A stretch of DNA of 64,000 nt from JAZKAR01 sp040389065 (GCA_040389065.1 JAZKAR010000014.1:50281-114280), one strand, 5' to 3'. Shown: positions 1-8,283, counted from the stretch's first letter. The notes: generated by a model not told the origin, from the sequence alone. Program-made: numbers and translations.

Positions 1-4
1 ATTT

Positions 5-261
5 CCATCGAATGCTGCACTGCCCAGGCTAAATAACAAGACGCTTTCGCGGCATATCCTCGCTTTGCTCCGGTATTCCACGGTCATCTTGCCATTTAGC
101 CTTTATGGGCAGTGCCTTATTTCGATGGGCTAACGGCGATGACGGAAAAGATTTGATGAAGTGCACTAGAACTTTCAAAAAGAAAAAAGAAGGTTCAGCG
201 GGCTTCAGCGAATCAAGAAAAGATTTTTTAACCCCTCTTTTTTTAAAAGCAAGGAGACAAC
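5..261 (+). promoter_or_regulatory. Structured leader 1, upstream of the DUF3560/ArdC-like operon
   Basis: This 5' region can fold into two domains. Domain one pairs CCATCGA (5-11) with TCGATGG (122-128), GCACTGCCCA (17-26) with TGGGCAGTGC (106-115) and GGCTAAAT (27-34) with ATTTAGCC (94-101). Domain two pairs TGAAG (157-161) with CTTCA (203-207) and GAACTTTC (169-176) with GAAGGTTC (189-196, one G-T pair). A second copy lies at 12171-12440 with different arm sequences but the same pairings, and shares GCTTTCGCGGCAT and GATGACGGAAAAGATTTG. A ribosome site (AAGGAG) precedes the ATG at 262. It could be a 5'-UTR RNA or a single-stranded-DNA promoter like Frpo of F; both are inference. Confidence 0.65.
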
Positions 262-1128
262 ATGGAAACCAATCAGCAACAAATAAACTTAGCTACTTCA
301 GAGGAAAGCAAGAATTCAAAGCCTTTAAACGCTTACGAGGAAAGACTAGAAAGAAAGCGTGATAGATACGCAAGCCTAGCAGCAAAAGCGAGGCAGCAAA
401 GTGATTCTATTTATAAACAAGCGCGGTCTATGTCATCGTGTATTCCGTTTGGGCAGCCTATTCTTGTTGGTCATCATTCCGAGCGCAGAGATCGAAATTT
501 TAGAAACCGTATTCATAACACCTATGGCAAATCTTTTAAGCTAAATGATAAAGCCAGCTATTACGAAGGAAAAGCTGCTTCTGTGGGATCAGGCGGTATA
601 TCTAGCGATGATCCCGAAGCCATTCAAAAACTAAAAGCAGAGCTTGCCGCTTGTGAAAACCTTCAAACAAAAATGAAAAAAACGAATGCCTGTTTTAGAA
701 AAAATGATCGAGAAGGCTTAAAAAAATTGGGATATTCAGATCAAGAGATAGAAAACTTTTTCAAACCCAATTTTATAGGTCGTACAAGCTCTGTAATTTA
801 TCAAGGTGGGATTGGTTTTGCATCCTATCAACTCAGCAACAACAACGCGAACATGAGGCGCATTAAATTACGCATTCAGGATTTAGAAAAACGCGCCAAG
901 AGGGAGGGCAAAGAAGAGGAAGGGAACGGTTATACCTATCGAGAGGATACCGCAGAAAACCGCGTAATGTTCATTTTTGACGGAAAACCAGATGAGGCGA
1001 CCAGAGGCGTATTAAGGAAGCACACCTTTAAATGGAGTCCTAGCCGTGGCGCATGGGTTCGCCAGCTTAACAATGCTGGCTTATATGCAGCGCAGCAGAT
1101 TAGAAAAATACTCGACCAAAATGCCTAA
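262..1128 (+). CDS. DUF3560-domain protein of the leading region
   Basis: 288 residues. The N-terminal half (about 20-110) matches the DUF3560 pattern: a basic coiled segment starting YEERLERKRDRYA, a GQPILVGHHSERRDR block, then a Y-containing KASYYEGKA motif. The C-terminal part (about 215-280) resembles the short fold at the end of several plasmid antirestriction-type proteins (MFIFDGKPDEATR, FKWSPSRGAWVRQ). The family is common next to ArdC-like genes on conjugative plasmids; its biochemical role is not known to me. The start is set by AAGGAGACAAC just upstream. It heads a plus-strand group with 1159 and 1563 and is preceded by structured leader 1. The predicted transferred strand is its template. 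Confidence 0.8.
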   Translation: METNQQQINLATSEESKNSKPLNAYEERLERKRDRYASLAAKARQQSDSIYKQARSMSSCIPFGQPILVGHHSERRDRNFRNRIHNTYGKSFKLNDKASYYEGKAASVGSGGISSDDPEAIQKLKAELAACENLQTKMKKTNACFRKNDREGLKKLGYSDQEIENFFKPNFIGRTSSVIYQGGIGFASYQLSNNNANMRRIKLRIQDLEKRAKREGKEEEGNGYTYREDTAENRVMFIFDGKPDEATRGVLRKHTFKWSPSRGAWVRQLNNAGLYAAQQIRKILDQNA

Positions 1129-1158
1129 TAAAACCCCTTCTTTTTCGAAAGATCCACA

Positions 1159-1527
1159 ATGAAAAACACAGCCAAAAAACCAACCCTTGATAGGGCAATG
1201 ATTGAACAGCAGGCCCTAGAAAATGCAGTAAAAGGACAGAGCTTCGCCAATTATGAGCAGATATTTGAAGAGTTCGGGAAAAAGGGTATTCCTACGGATC
1301 AAATTCTACCGCGTGAAAATGTTTTTACCTTTAACGCATGGAAAGCATTAGGGCGAGTAGTGAAAAAAGGAGAACATGGGGTACAGATTATAACCGTCAT
1401 CCCATGCGTTAAAAAGGATAAGGAAACCGGGGAAGAAATACCCGTAAACAAGGCAAAAAAGACAAATGTTTTTCATATTAGCCAAACCAAGCTTTTAGAA
1501 GAAAACACCCTTCACACCAACCAATAA
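1159..1527 (+). CDS. ArdC-like N-terminal-domain protein
   Basis: 122 residues. The pattern of NYEQIFEEF, then FTFNAWKALGRVVKKGEHGVQI, then a VFHISQTK end matches the single-stranded-DNA-binding N-terminal domain of ArdC/TraC1-type antirestriction proteins. The zincin-like protease domain is absent, so this is a short single-domain form, unlike the two-domain protein at 12441-13307. The related domains bind ssDNA and are thought to protect incoming plasmid DNA from restriction. It lies 30 bp after the DUF3560 gene in the same direction and is probably co-transcribed with it. The domain call is fairly firm; the function is inferred from the family. Confidence 0.75.
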   Translation: MKNTAKKPTLDRAMIEQQALENAVKGQSFANYEQIFEEFGKKGIPTDQILPRENVFTFNAWKALGRVVKKGEHGVQIITVIPCVKKDKETGEEIPVNKAKKTNVFHISQTKLLEENTLHTNQ

Positions 1528-1562
1528 AAAAACATCAATTTTTAAATTAAGGAAATAAAACC

Positions 1563-1907
1563 ATGCAAACGACACCTCAAAACATTAAAGCTAAAAAAGC
1601 ACCTCATACGCTTAAAAGTAATGACATTCTTTATACAAATTGGGGTTATGAACAAACGAATGTAGAATTTTACCAAGTGGTGAAAACTACAAACTATTCA
1701 GTATGGGTAAAGGAATTGAAGCAAAATCGCGTTGAGAGTTCTAAGCATTCAATGGGTGGTAATACTATGCCTCTTATTAACGAATTTAAACATGATGCAA
1801 AAGAGCATATGCATCGGGTTAGGGCTGATAATTCGATAAGAATAGAGTCTTTTATAACTGCCTGGTTATGGGACGGAAAGCCGAAGTCTTATAGTAGCTA
1901 CGCTTGA
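1563..1907 (+). CDS. Conserved plasmid protein of unknown function
   Basis: 114 residues, soluble, no signal peptide. It has a NWGYEQTNVEFYQVVKTTNYSVWVKEL core that I recognise from small plasmid and phage proteins next to ArdC-type genes; no function is known to me. AAGGAAATAAAACC before the ATG is a good ribosome site. It lies 35 bp after the ArdC-like gene and is the last gene of the group. A hairpin cluster starts about 15 bp after its stop. Confidence 0.65.
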   Translation: MQTTPQNIKAKKAPHTLKSNDILYTNWGYEQTNVEFYQVVKTTNYSVWVKELKQNRVESSKHSMGGNTMPLINEFKHDAKEHMHRVRADNSIRIESFITAWLWDGKPKSYSSYA

Positions 1908-1922
1908 GCGATTTTATGTATA

Positions 1923-2045
1923 TCCATTCATTTTTGAGTGAGTGGGTATATTTAAAGCCGTCTCTTAGGGGCTATCGCTCCCCGCCGACTCAAACCCTGT
2001 CGCGTTGCGACCCACCCGGCATCCCCCAACAGAGTAACTGCGTTC
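1923..2045 (+). repeat. Hairpin cluster A, after the first ArdC-like operon
   Basis: Consecutive short hairpins: CCATTCA/TGAGTGG (1923-1945), GGGG-CTATCGCT-CCCC, and GTCGC-GTT-GCGAC. A homologous cluster at 13632-13760 has the same order with changed arms (for example GTTGC-TAC-GCAAC in place of GTCGC-GTT-GCGAC), so pairing is kept while sequence changes. The TTTAAAGCCG stretch between hairpins is also shared, and a related sequence occurs inverted at 63928-64000. It may be a terminator, an RNA 3' element or an ssDNA structure. Confidence 0.6.
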
Positions 2046-2097
2046 CTTTGATTTTTATCCTTATGCCTCAGAAAATATTGTTATTAATGGGTGCCTA

Positions 2098-2540
2098 AAT
2101 TTTATGCATAGGAAATTATTGTAATAAATTCAATATCTAACATTATTTAGATGAATGTTGTTCCTGAGGTTATCCACAATATTTGGGGACAAGTTATCGC
2201 AGATAACACGACAAGCAGTTACGAAAAAGATCAGAAGGTTTTTTTGCCAATGTTGGCTATTTCAGTGTCATATATGCTTCTACGCTTTTTCGTTTTTTTG
2301 TAGTCAATAGAGATGTAGAAAATCAGATGAATGACTCGGTGAGTACATATTAAGGCTAGTAGCCTTGAAAAACGCGACACGAAAGCCAACCAGTCAATTT
2401 TTTGGAGAGGGTTGATTCTGGAGGAAAGCGAGTGAAATATAAGTCTCATAATTCTGGCGCTATAAACTCAGGATGGTCTTAAGTAATGCTACTATTTTTA
2501 GCTTATAATTGGTGAGTTGCAGACTATTCTGCAATCGAGT
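2098..2540. other. Intergenic stretch without a supported gene
   Basis: No convincing coding sequence was seen on either strand. A 72-codon minus-strand frame at 2231-2449 has no ribosome site and no recognisable domain. The AT content is high, with one TTATCCACA-type sequence near 2169 (DnaA-box-like, single copy). Confidence 0.4.
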
Positions 2541-2677
2541 TTGACGGCTCGGAAATTAACACAGCGCACAACATCTTTGTTTTGAGAAGAGGTTGTGTGG
2601 ATAGCTTCGTCCTATGGGCGGGGCTAACCAGGGACACCTTAGGGTGTGCCGGTTCCACTGTGTTCCCGGTCCGTCAA
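2541..2677 (+). ncRNA. Multibranched structured RNA or ssDNA element
   Basis: A closing stem pairs TTGACGG (2541-2547) with CCGTCAA (2671-2677), continued by CGG/CCG and AACACAG (2558-2564) with CTGTGTT (2658-2664). Inside are CACAACATCTT/AAGAGGTTGTG (2567-2577 with 2587-2597, one mismatch), a short ATAG/CTAT hairpin, and a nested AACC-ACACC/GGTGT-GGTT hairpin (2626-2654). The element ends about 65 bp before the ATG at 2743. It does not resemble any RNA family I can name. Its position in the leading region upstream of a plus-strand gene parallels the leaders at 5-261 and 12171-12440. Confidence 0.5.
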
Positions 2678-2742
2678 CCTTGTTTAGTTCTGCCCACCCT
2701 CTTGACGGGGGGTGTTAAAAAACACAGGAAAAGGTTTTCATC

Positions 2743-3003
2743 ATGACTGGTATTTCATCAGATATATCAACTATCCCGCGTGACATTGCTCATACATTTA
2801 ATCCCATCATTTCAGAATTAAAAGTAGAAGACACCTTAGATTCAGTAAAGCAGCTCATCGACGATATGGGGGCAATAGCCAGCGGAATTTCAGGTATGGG
2901 TATTGTTACACCACGTGTTCATATCCTCTACTATGCTATTTCAGCAGCTTTAGAGTATGAAAAGCAATCCATCATAAAAAAGCAAAATCCATCAACTCAA
3001 TGA
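2743..3003 (+). CDS. Small protein of unknown function
   Basis: 86 residues with no recognised domain. The middle is an acidic amphipathic stretch (ISELKVEDTLDSVKQLIDDM), followed by a Gly/Ile/Ala-rich segment around residues 47-60 and a basic C-terminus. AGGAAAAGG lies upstream of the ATG. It follows the structured element at 2541-2677, which suggests transcription from there. Codon use looks like its neighbours. Real gene likely; role unknown. Confidence 0.55.
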   Translation: MTGISSDISTIPRDIAHTFNPIISELKVEDTLDSVKQLIDDMGAIASGISGMGIVTPRVHILYYAISAALEYEKQSIIKKQNPSTQ

Positions 3004-3056
3004 TATTCATTCAGTATTCAGCACAAGAATTTTATTGGGTTTAATATCGAGAGAAT

Positions 3057-3164
3057 ATGGATTTTATAGCTTTTTTAAAGAGCGATCCTATATATATGGG
3101 GTTCGCTATAGTAGGGACATTATTATTGTTATTCTTAATTTATGTAATATGGATTCTCAAATAA
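3057..3164 (+). CDS. Possible one-membrane-span small protein
   Basis: An ATG frame of 35 codons encodes a short polar N-terminus followed by one hydrophobic span (FAIVGTLLLLFLIYVIWIL) and a final Lys, the profile of small membrane proteins. The ribosome site is weak (GAGAGA). It overlaps the 3' end of the convergent WGR gene by about 30 bp. It follows the gene at 2743 by 53 bp and could share its transcript. There is no homology evidence. Confidence 0.35.
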   Translation: MDFIAFLKSDPIYMGFAIVGTLLLLFLIYVIWILK

Positions 3165-3587
3165 TAGTGAAGAGCGAAGTAGCGGAGAAGGTTCATTGCA
3201 AAAGAGCCCTTCTCCTTCTTTAATGATTTCTTTGAAAGGTTGTTTCTTTTCTGGTAGTGGCAGTTGCTCATCAAACAACAGAGTCTGACGAAACGGAAAA
3301 AGCACTTCCTCCATATCCCAGTGGCCCGCGTAGTATTTTAGAAGATACGACACACCGATACGTTTTAAAGAGGTTTCACGTTTTTTTAAAAGTTGCATGA
3401 TAAAGGCTTTAGCATCGTTTGGATGTTCCATAAAAAAAGTAGAACATTTTCCTTTGCTACCTATTCTTCCATACGTGACATCGACCATCAAACTTCCAAA
3501 AAGATCATAATAGGCACAAATATAATATGCCCTGAAAATATTTTTAGGGGGATGGCTGGCTTCTAAAAGAATCATACATTCACTCAT
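3135..3587 (-). CDS. WGR-domain protein
   Basis: 150 residues. Residues about 5-90 fit the WGR domain: FRAYYICAYYDLFGSLMVDVTYGRIGSKG followed by a helix with AFIMQLLKKRETSLKRIGVSY. Here the signature is YGRIG rather than WGR, a usual variant. WGR domains bind nucleic acid ends or sit beside nucleases and polymerases; stand-alone copies occur on plasmids. The C-terminal 50 residues show no known domain. It lies 44 bp downstream of the IHF-like gene on the same strand and may be co-transcribed with it. Confidence 0.75.
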   Translation of the reverse strand: MSECMILLEASHPPKNIFRAYYICAYYDLFGSLMVDVTYGRIGSKGKCSTFFMEHPNDAKAFIMQLLKKRETSLKRIGVSYLLKYYAGHWDMEEVLFPFRQTLLFDEQLPLPEKKQPFKEIIKEGEGLFCNEPSPLLRSSLLFENPYYIN

Positions 3588-3631
3588 TAAACTCGTCCCA
3601 TCATTAGATTATGAGAGTTTGAAGAGTTTTG

Positions 3632-3913
3632 TTATTTAGCGGCTGATAGCGAATGCCTCAAATATTTACCCGCTTTGAAGGCTGGGAAGTATCGGCCTTG
3701 CATTGGGAATGTTTCGCCAGAGCGAGGGTTTCTTGCGATTCTCGCGGGACGATAACTCAGATCAAAACTTCCGAATCCACGAATTTCTATACGCTGGCCT
3801 GAAGCTAAGGCTTTACTCATTTGAGTAAGAATCATATCTACCGTTTCTTCAGCTTTACGAAGACTCATGTTTGAAAGACTACTTAATCGAATGACTAGAT
3901 CAGAGCGATTCAT
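3632..3913 (-). CDS. ihfB-like: IHF-beta-like DNA-bending protein
   Basis: 93 residues, the normal length of the HU/IHF family. It starts MNRSDLVIRLSS and carries the family signature IEIRGFGSFDLSYRPARIARNPRSGE (residues about 46-71), with the beta-arm Arg-Asn-Pro followed by FKAGKYLR. The pattern is closer to IhfB than to HU or IhfA. IHF works as an alpha/beta heterodimer; no alpha partner is seen here, so it would pair with a host subunit or act alone. Plasmid copies can bend DNA at origins, oriT or attC/attI sites; which applies is unknown. The start is preceded by AAGGAG. Confidence 0.88.
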   Translation of the reverse strand: MNRSDLVIRLSSLSNMSLRKAEETVDMILTQMSKALASGQRIEIRGFGSFDLSYRPARIARNPRSGETFPMQGRYFPAFKAGKYLRHSLSAAK

Positions 3914-4170
3914 AGTAGATACTCCTTTGACATGTCAGGGAAGTTAAAGGGTAACAGTGCCGGTAAACTTTACGCAACAGTATATTTAATCAGGAAGTTT
4001 AAAAGATACATTGCTGTGAAAGCACTTTTTGCCATGCAAATACAATTTTTTTAACATTGATTATTAAAGAGAAAATATTGCACAGTTATCCATGAAAAAT
4101 TTGAAAGAAATAGTTAACTATTGAGTTTTTATGATAAAGTTATGTTTGTATTTATATTTTTAATGTTTTT

Positions 4171-4611
4171 ATGCTTAAATTTTTTGGCTTCGCTTTATTG
4201 ATGTTTGTTCCGATAGCTGGTCTTAGTGCAGAGAATAGTAATGTTACTAATCTTGCTCGGTTGCCTATTTTTTGTGACGTTGCTGGTCATTATAAAGGTA
4301 AATATTCAGATGGTTCTTGGACGGCTAACATCAATCCTTACACAGGTATTGCCAGCATGGTTCTTCATAGTGCAGAGAGCGTTACTTTTATTGATGGCGT
4401 AATAAGAAAAACTAAAGACACGATACAATTTTCTGTAGATTTACAAAATGGATCATCCTGGCGCGGAAAAATCATTTTTTCAGAGGCGACCCAACCTATT
4501 TTAGAAGGTAAATGGATTAACTTTGATAGCAATGGAACATTTAATGCTATTAGGGAAAATGTTCCAAACGCTGTATGTGATACTTTTTTAAAAGCTCCAC
4601 AAAGCCATTGA
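4171..4611 (+). CDS. Small secreted protein, paralogue of 13831-14244
   Basis: 146 residues. It starts with a signal peptide (MLKFFGFALLMFVPIAGLSA, cleavage likely after residue 20). The mature part contains LARLPIFCDVAGHYKGKYSDG, SWTANINPYTG, SSWRGKI and a final C-containing segment; two Cys could pair. The same blocks recur in the protein ending at 14244 and in a remnant at 6807-6903, so this is a plasmid-borne family. I do not recognise a domain. No clear ribosome site precedes the ATG. Confidence 0.7.
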   Translation: MLKFFGFALLMFVPIAGLSAENSNVTNLARLPIFCDVAGHYKGKYSDGSWTANINPYTGIASMVLHSAESVTFIDGVIRKTKDTIQFSVDLQNGSSWRGKIIFSEATQPILEGKWINFDSNGTFNAIRENVPNAVCDTFLKAPQSH

Positions 4612-4670
4612 TTTTTCTAGTAGGGATCAAGCTGCACCTATATGAAATGATTAGCCCTTAGGAAAAATAC

Positions 4671-6443
4671 ATGCTATTAAATTCAAAAAAAGCTTCTTTA
4701 TTAATTTCTTCGTTCATTCCATATTTTCTTATAGGGTGTGGAGGTGGTGGTAGCAATACTAGTAATACGACAGTTACTCCTGAAGTTCCCAATGTAACCA
4801 GCCCTGCTGGAATATCAGGTTTGCAGACTCCTGCATTATTAATTACTCCAGACAAAACCCAGTTGGTGTATGGAAAATTAACTCAAACAATTCCTCAAGA
4901 TAGCTATTTGTATAAAGCGAACTCATTAAATTATGATGTCGGGGATATTAATGGTTATGTGAAAGGTACCTTTTCAAGTATCCAGCCATTACATAGTGCT
5001 AATAATGATACTGTGCAAACAAAAATTCTCAATATTAATTTAGATGGCATAGCCTATTTAAATAACAATCAAATAATGTATATGGATTCAAAAACATTTG
5101 CATCCAAAACACTCAGTACTTCTCTTAACTTGTCTGAAAATGGATCATTTTGTGGGTTTTTTGATTCTATTTATAATGAGAAAAATAATAACCATTACTT
5201 TGTCTATGCAACTGCCGCATCATGTGCTAATACGAACTATCAAAATATTAATTTTTATATAACCTCCTCTTCAGATAATTCAACGATAGTACCCAAAAAA
5301 ATATTCAATCCGATTGCTTCATTAAATGATGGTTGGTTGGTTTGGAAAACGAATAGTGATAATTCGTTATATGTAGATATAATCAGATGCAATTATGACT
5401 GCTCAACTATGCAGACGATAGGAAAAATATATCCACCAGCACCTGTTTATACGTTTAAGACAATTAATAGCTCACATGTTAAAAATGATCATATTTTATT
5501 TGCAATTGGTTCTCAGATAGGATCACCACCGCAAGCATTCTTTGTCTTTAATGCAAACACTAATACTATAACACCTATTTTTAATAATTTCGAAATTGAT
5601 CCTGATTCAGGAGTGCCTTCTCAAAAATCAATAATTCCAGAATTAATACCAGGCCAATATTTAGTTGATATGTCTTATAGTAATACTATTGCTGAAGATG
5701 ATCAAAATTTTTATTTTGCAGTTAGAGGTAATACAACGTGTGACGCTAAATTAGTCATGCTTAACAAGCAAAATCCAAAAAATTATAAACTATCAACTTT
5801 TTCTAACTTTGGTAATAAAAATATAGCAGAAGGCGGTCTTGATTGTGGTGGACAGTTGAAAAATATTTATGTGACGAAAAATAAAATTTTTCTCCATCTA
5901 AATAATGGTGCGAGAGAATTAGAATATCTTGTTTCAGTCGATAAAAATACTACATCTGGTTCTTTTATATCTAATTTTCTTGATGTTGGATATACGCATA
6001 TCACACCCATGTACTTTCAAATTATAGAGGCAGATTGGGACAATGATAAATTATTGACTACTGGAACGCTTGGAGTCGGTCAAGATCTTATTACATCTAT
6101 ATTTGATTCATTGGGTAATGAAAATCGCTCTCAAAATAACACTACATATCTAAGTATATTACTACCGTCTAGTACAGAATCTAATTATTTTATTCGATCC
6201 GAGCTACTGCAAATTTCCTCGCTTTTAGGAAGTTCAAAAATTGATTTTAACAGTGTAAAAACGTATTCACCTTATACCAAGGTAAGTCTTGGATCAGTTA
6301 CTATTGAGGGAAATTATCAATTGTATCCTATGCTGACGACAGGTAATGTTGGCGGTTTTGCAGTAGTAGAAGATAATAAAACTAAATTATTTAGTTTCGA
6401 TTCCACCCAAGCGAATAGCTTACAATGTTTTTCAGGGTGTTAG
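4671..6443 (+). CDS. Large lipoprotein of unknown function
   Basis: 590 residues. The N-terminus is a lipoprotein signal with lipobox LIGC (Cys23) followed by a GGGG/Ser/Asn/Thr-rich linker. The rest is rich in Asn, Ser, Thr and aromatic residues with alternating beta-like segments and several Cys pairs, which suggests an extracellular or outer-membrane-anchored beta-rich fold. I do not recognise a family. It is AT-rich. Two copies of a short sequence (4529-4650 and 6807-6945) flank it, which suggests it was gained between duplicated ends of the small secreted-protein gene. Confidence 0.7.
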   Translation: MLLNSKKASLLISSFIPYFLIGCGGGGSNTSNTTVTPEVPNVTSPAGISGLQTPALLITPDKTQLVYGKLTQTIPQDSYLYKANSLNYDVGDINGYVKGTFSSIQPLHSANNDTVQTKILNINLDGIAYLNNNQIMYMDSKTFASKTLSTSLNLSENGSFCGFFDSIYNEKNNNHYFVYATAASCANTNYQNINFYITSSSDNSTIVPKKIFNPIASLNDGWLVWKTNSDNSLYVDIIRCNYDCSTMQTIGKIYPPAPVYTFKTINSSHVKNDHILFAIGSQIGSPPQAFFVFNANTNTITPIFNNFEIDPDSGVPSQKSIIPELIPGQYLVDMSYSNTIAEDDQNFYFAVRGNTTCDAKLVMLNKQNPKNYKLSTFSNFGNKNIAEGGLDCGGQLKNIYVTKNKIFLHLNNGARELEYLVSVDKNTTSGSFISNFLDVGYTHITPMYFQIIEADWDNDKLLTTGTLGVGQDLITSIFDSLGNENRSQNNTTYLSILLPSSTESNYFIRSELLQISSLLGSSKIDFNSVKTYSPYTKVSLGSVTIEGNYQLYPMLTTGNVGGFAVVEDNKTKLFSFDSTQANSLQCFSGC

Positions 6444-6591
6444 TAAATAATTTATTAAGCTTTGAATACTACAATTTCAATTATCAATTTTCTAAGTTAT
6501 TTTAGAAAAATAATTTGGAGCTAACTAACGTGACTCGTAAAAGTTACTTTGAAAAGCCCCAAATAAATTAATCATAGCAATATTACAAAGA

Positions 6592-6650
6592 TTATTCTGC
6601 GAAAGGATTTTTAACTTCTTTCGTTGATTTTAAAGCTAGTTTAGAAGGTT
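6592..6650 (-). pseudogene. Remnant of the small gene at 10211-10459
   Basis: About 57 bp nearly identical to the 3' end of the minus-strand gene at 10211-10459 (shared GAAAGGATTTTTAACTTCTT). It encodes the same KEVKNPFAE-stop end but has no 5' part. Confidence 0.6.
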
Positions 6651-6755
6651 AGCACAATGGCATGGGCATTACGTGCTAGATGTCCTCATAGTATAGATTC
6701 GCTTCCTATAGGCCAATTTCCAGAGGGTGGTTGAGTATATTAGGACTAACGGCGC

Positions 6756-6776
6756 AACCTCTCTTTGAGAGGTTTT
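6756..6776. terminator. Candidate intrinsic terminator
   Basis: AACCTCTC-TTT-GAGAGGTT is a perfect 8-bp stem with a 3-nt loop, followed by TT and, after a short gap, TTTTTT on the plus strand. It lies about 310 bp after the lipoprotein stop. Confidence 0.5.
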
Positions 6777-6806
6777 CCAGTTTTTTAAAGAAAGAAAAGG
6801 AGCTGT

Positions 6807-6903
6807 ATAGATTAACTTTGATAGCAATGGCACATTTAATGCTGTCAGAGAAAATTATCCAAATGCTACATGTGATTCATTTTCAAAACAAATCACAAAG
6901 TAA
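6807..6903 (+). pseudogene. 3' remnant of the small secreted-protein family
   Basis: The plus-strand frame reads INFDSNGTFNAVRENYPNATC, followed by a short tail and a TAA. It matches the end of the gene at 4171-4611, and the homology continues past the stop (TTGATTTT...TAGTAGGGATCAA). There is no signal peptide or 5' part. The rest of 6444-6949 holds only this remnant, the one at 6592 and the terminator. Confidence 0.65.
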
Positions 6904-6949
6904 TTGATTTTACTTAGTAGGGATCAATCTGAACCTGTTTAAAGTGACA

Positions 6950-7378
6950 TTATCTTAGAAGTATTAATTGGGGCAATGCTTCTTGGCCACACCATAAGAT
7001 AGCATTCTGTTTATGCTTTATACCAAGCCATTTCGCTGTATCTAATGAAATACCCCATACTAAATAACTGGGTTCACCCTCCCAGTTTCCTGATGGATGT
7101 TGTCCTATACCACTTAAAAATTTGAAGCCTAGCTGTTGGATTTCAAGACTGAGCAGATGGTTTCGAGCACTATTTTCAGAGTGGCTTATCATTTGGCTAA
7201 ATGGATTCCAGGCGGTAATCCATGCGCAGGAGCTAACTTGATAAGCCTTATATAGTTCGACCAAAAGGGGATTAATTATCCCAACTTTCAAGGTAAGAGG
7301 CGGATCACCTTTAATACGGTATTCAGTCTCTTTATAGGCTTGAATGGTTGCTACATCAATGATGGTATGTTCATTCAA
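6950..7378 (-). CDS. DUF3293-domain protein
   Basis: 142 residues, the normal length of this family. It shows the order YKETEYRI, CAWITAWNPFSQ, N-containing helix, a G-x-W-x-G-EPSYLVWGI block and a final QNAILW, all typical of DUF3293. The role is unknown; the family is widespread in proteobacteria. It is the last gene of a minus-strand set with 7410 and 7746. Confidence 0.8.
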   Translation of the reverse strand: MNEHTIIDVATIQAYKETEYRIKGDPPLTLKVGIINPLLVELYKAYQVSSCAWITAWNPFSQMISHSENSARNHLLSLEIQQLGFKFLSGIGQHPSGNWEGEPSYLVWGISLDTAKWLGIKHKQNAILWCGQEALPQLILLR

Positions 7379-7409
7379 GGATTTTTCTCGCTATTTCTAT
7401 GGAAGTTGA

Positions 7410-7730
7410 TTAGCTATGATTTTCTCGATAATGTTTAATCATATCTTCAGTAATATCTTTTTGATAACATAAAGGTGCATATCCACCTGGTCGGCTATAA
7501 GCACTTCTTCTTCCACAGGAGCTTCCATTCCTGGTTGTATTATAGGGACAAGGACAACGGCCTGGATAAGCATTAATAGAATCTTCTATCATCTTCTTTT
7601 TAATCGCATCATTACTTTGCGTATGTACTGTTTTTGAAGATACTGTATCAGAGATTGGTTGGGCAAGTGCCTGCTCAGGCGCAAAGAAAATTAAGCTTAT
7701 AAAGCATAAATGGCGCACACTATTTTTCAT
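7410..7730 (-). CDS. Small exported Cys-rich protein
   Basis: 106 residues. A signal peptide (about residues 1-23, ending ALA) is followed by a linker and a C-terminal motif YPGRCPCPYN...GSSCGRRSAYSRPGG...LCY with four Cys. I recognise this motif from short periplasmic proteins in many proteobacteria, often in variable regions; no function is known. It lies between the DUF3293 gene (31 bp away) and the gene at 7746 (15 bp away) on the same strand, so the three are probably one operon. Confidence 0.75.
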   Translation of the reverse strand: MKNSVRHLCFISLIFFAPEQALAQPISDTVSSKTVHTQSNDAIKKKMIEDSINAYPGRCPCPYNTTRNGSSCGRRSAYSRPGGYAPLCYQKDITEDMIKHYRENHS

Positions 7731-7745
7731 AAAAAACCCTAAAAA

Positions 7746-8255
7746 TCATATAGGTAAGTGTTTTAACATATTCTCTTGTTCTTTTCGCCAGTCTTCAGCT
7801 AATTGTGATGCTACAGGTTCTGTGTATTTATTGATTGAAAATACTTTTGAGCGTGATTTACTAGGTTTTTTGCCATTTTTTCCAGGTTCAAGCCAGACTT
7901 CTGCAATGAGACAAGGGATTTTATATTCAGCTATTCCTCCATCCTTTAGTTTCTTCTTAACGATTTTTATAGTTTTTCTAACACCAATAGTTTTAGTAGT
8001 ATTGTTCTTTTGTTGTTTATGAAACGTACGGGTTGGAACACTGGATCCATGGAGATCGTAATAGGTTGAATTACGCCATGTTATCGCTTCTAGTAGAAGC
8101 GTTTCCATAGTAGTGTTACTGGTAAGGCGCAGTGTTTTATAGGTATAGCCTTTATCAGACTTAGGGATACGTACTAAATATCCAGGTGGATCTTGTAACG
8201 TAGTGATGTAGGCTTCATTTGTTTTTCCAGCAAAAGAAGATTTTTTCATAGACAA
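7746..8255 (-). CDS. AP2-like DNA-binding-domain protein
   Basis: 169 residues, basic. Two similar halves can be seen: GYLVRIPKSDKGYTYKTLRL...AITWRNSTYYDLHG, and CLIAEVWLEPGKNGKKPSKSRSKVFSINKY...LAEDWRK. Each has the three-strand-then-helix pattern of bacterial AP2/ERF-like DNA-binding domains. Such proteins occur on phages and plasmids. The call is moderate because only pattern similarity is used. First gene of its operon; an inverted repeat (8284-8310) sits about 30 bp upstream of its start. Confidence 0.5.
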   Translation of the reverse strand: MSMKKSSFAGKTNEAYITTLQDPPGYLVRIPKSDKGYTYKTLRLTSNTTMETLLLEAITWRNSTYYDLHGSSVPTRTFHKQQKNNTTKTIGVRKTIKIVKKKLKDGGIAEYKIPCLIAEVWLEPGKNGKKPSKSRSKVFSINKYTEPVASQLAEDWRKEQENMLKHLPI

Positions 8256-8283
8256 CTACTTAACAGGTTTTGTTACGTTATTT

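Noticed and set aside
1904..2098. 64-codon frame over hairpin cluster A
   Set aside because: It lies across paired arms that are conserved as structure, not as codons, in cluster B.
2160..2180. DnaA-box-like TTATCCACA as replication origin
   Set aside because: Isolated copies; the iterons beside rep (63481-63771) are a much better origin.
2231..2449. 72-codon minus-strand frame
   Set aside because: No ribosome site, no domain, low-complexity AT-rich region with no context support.
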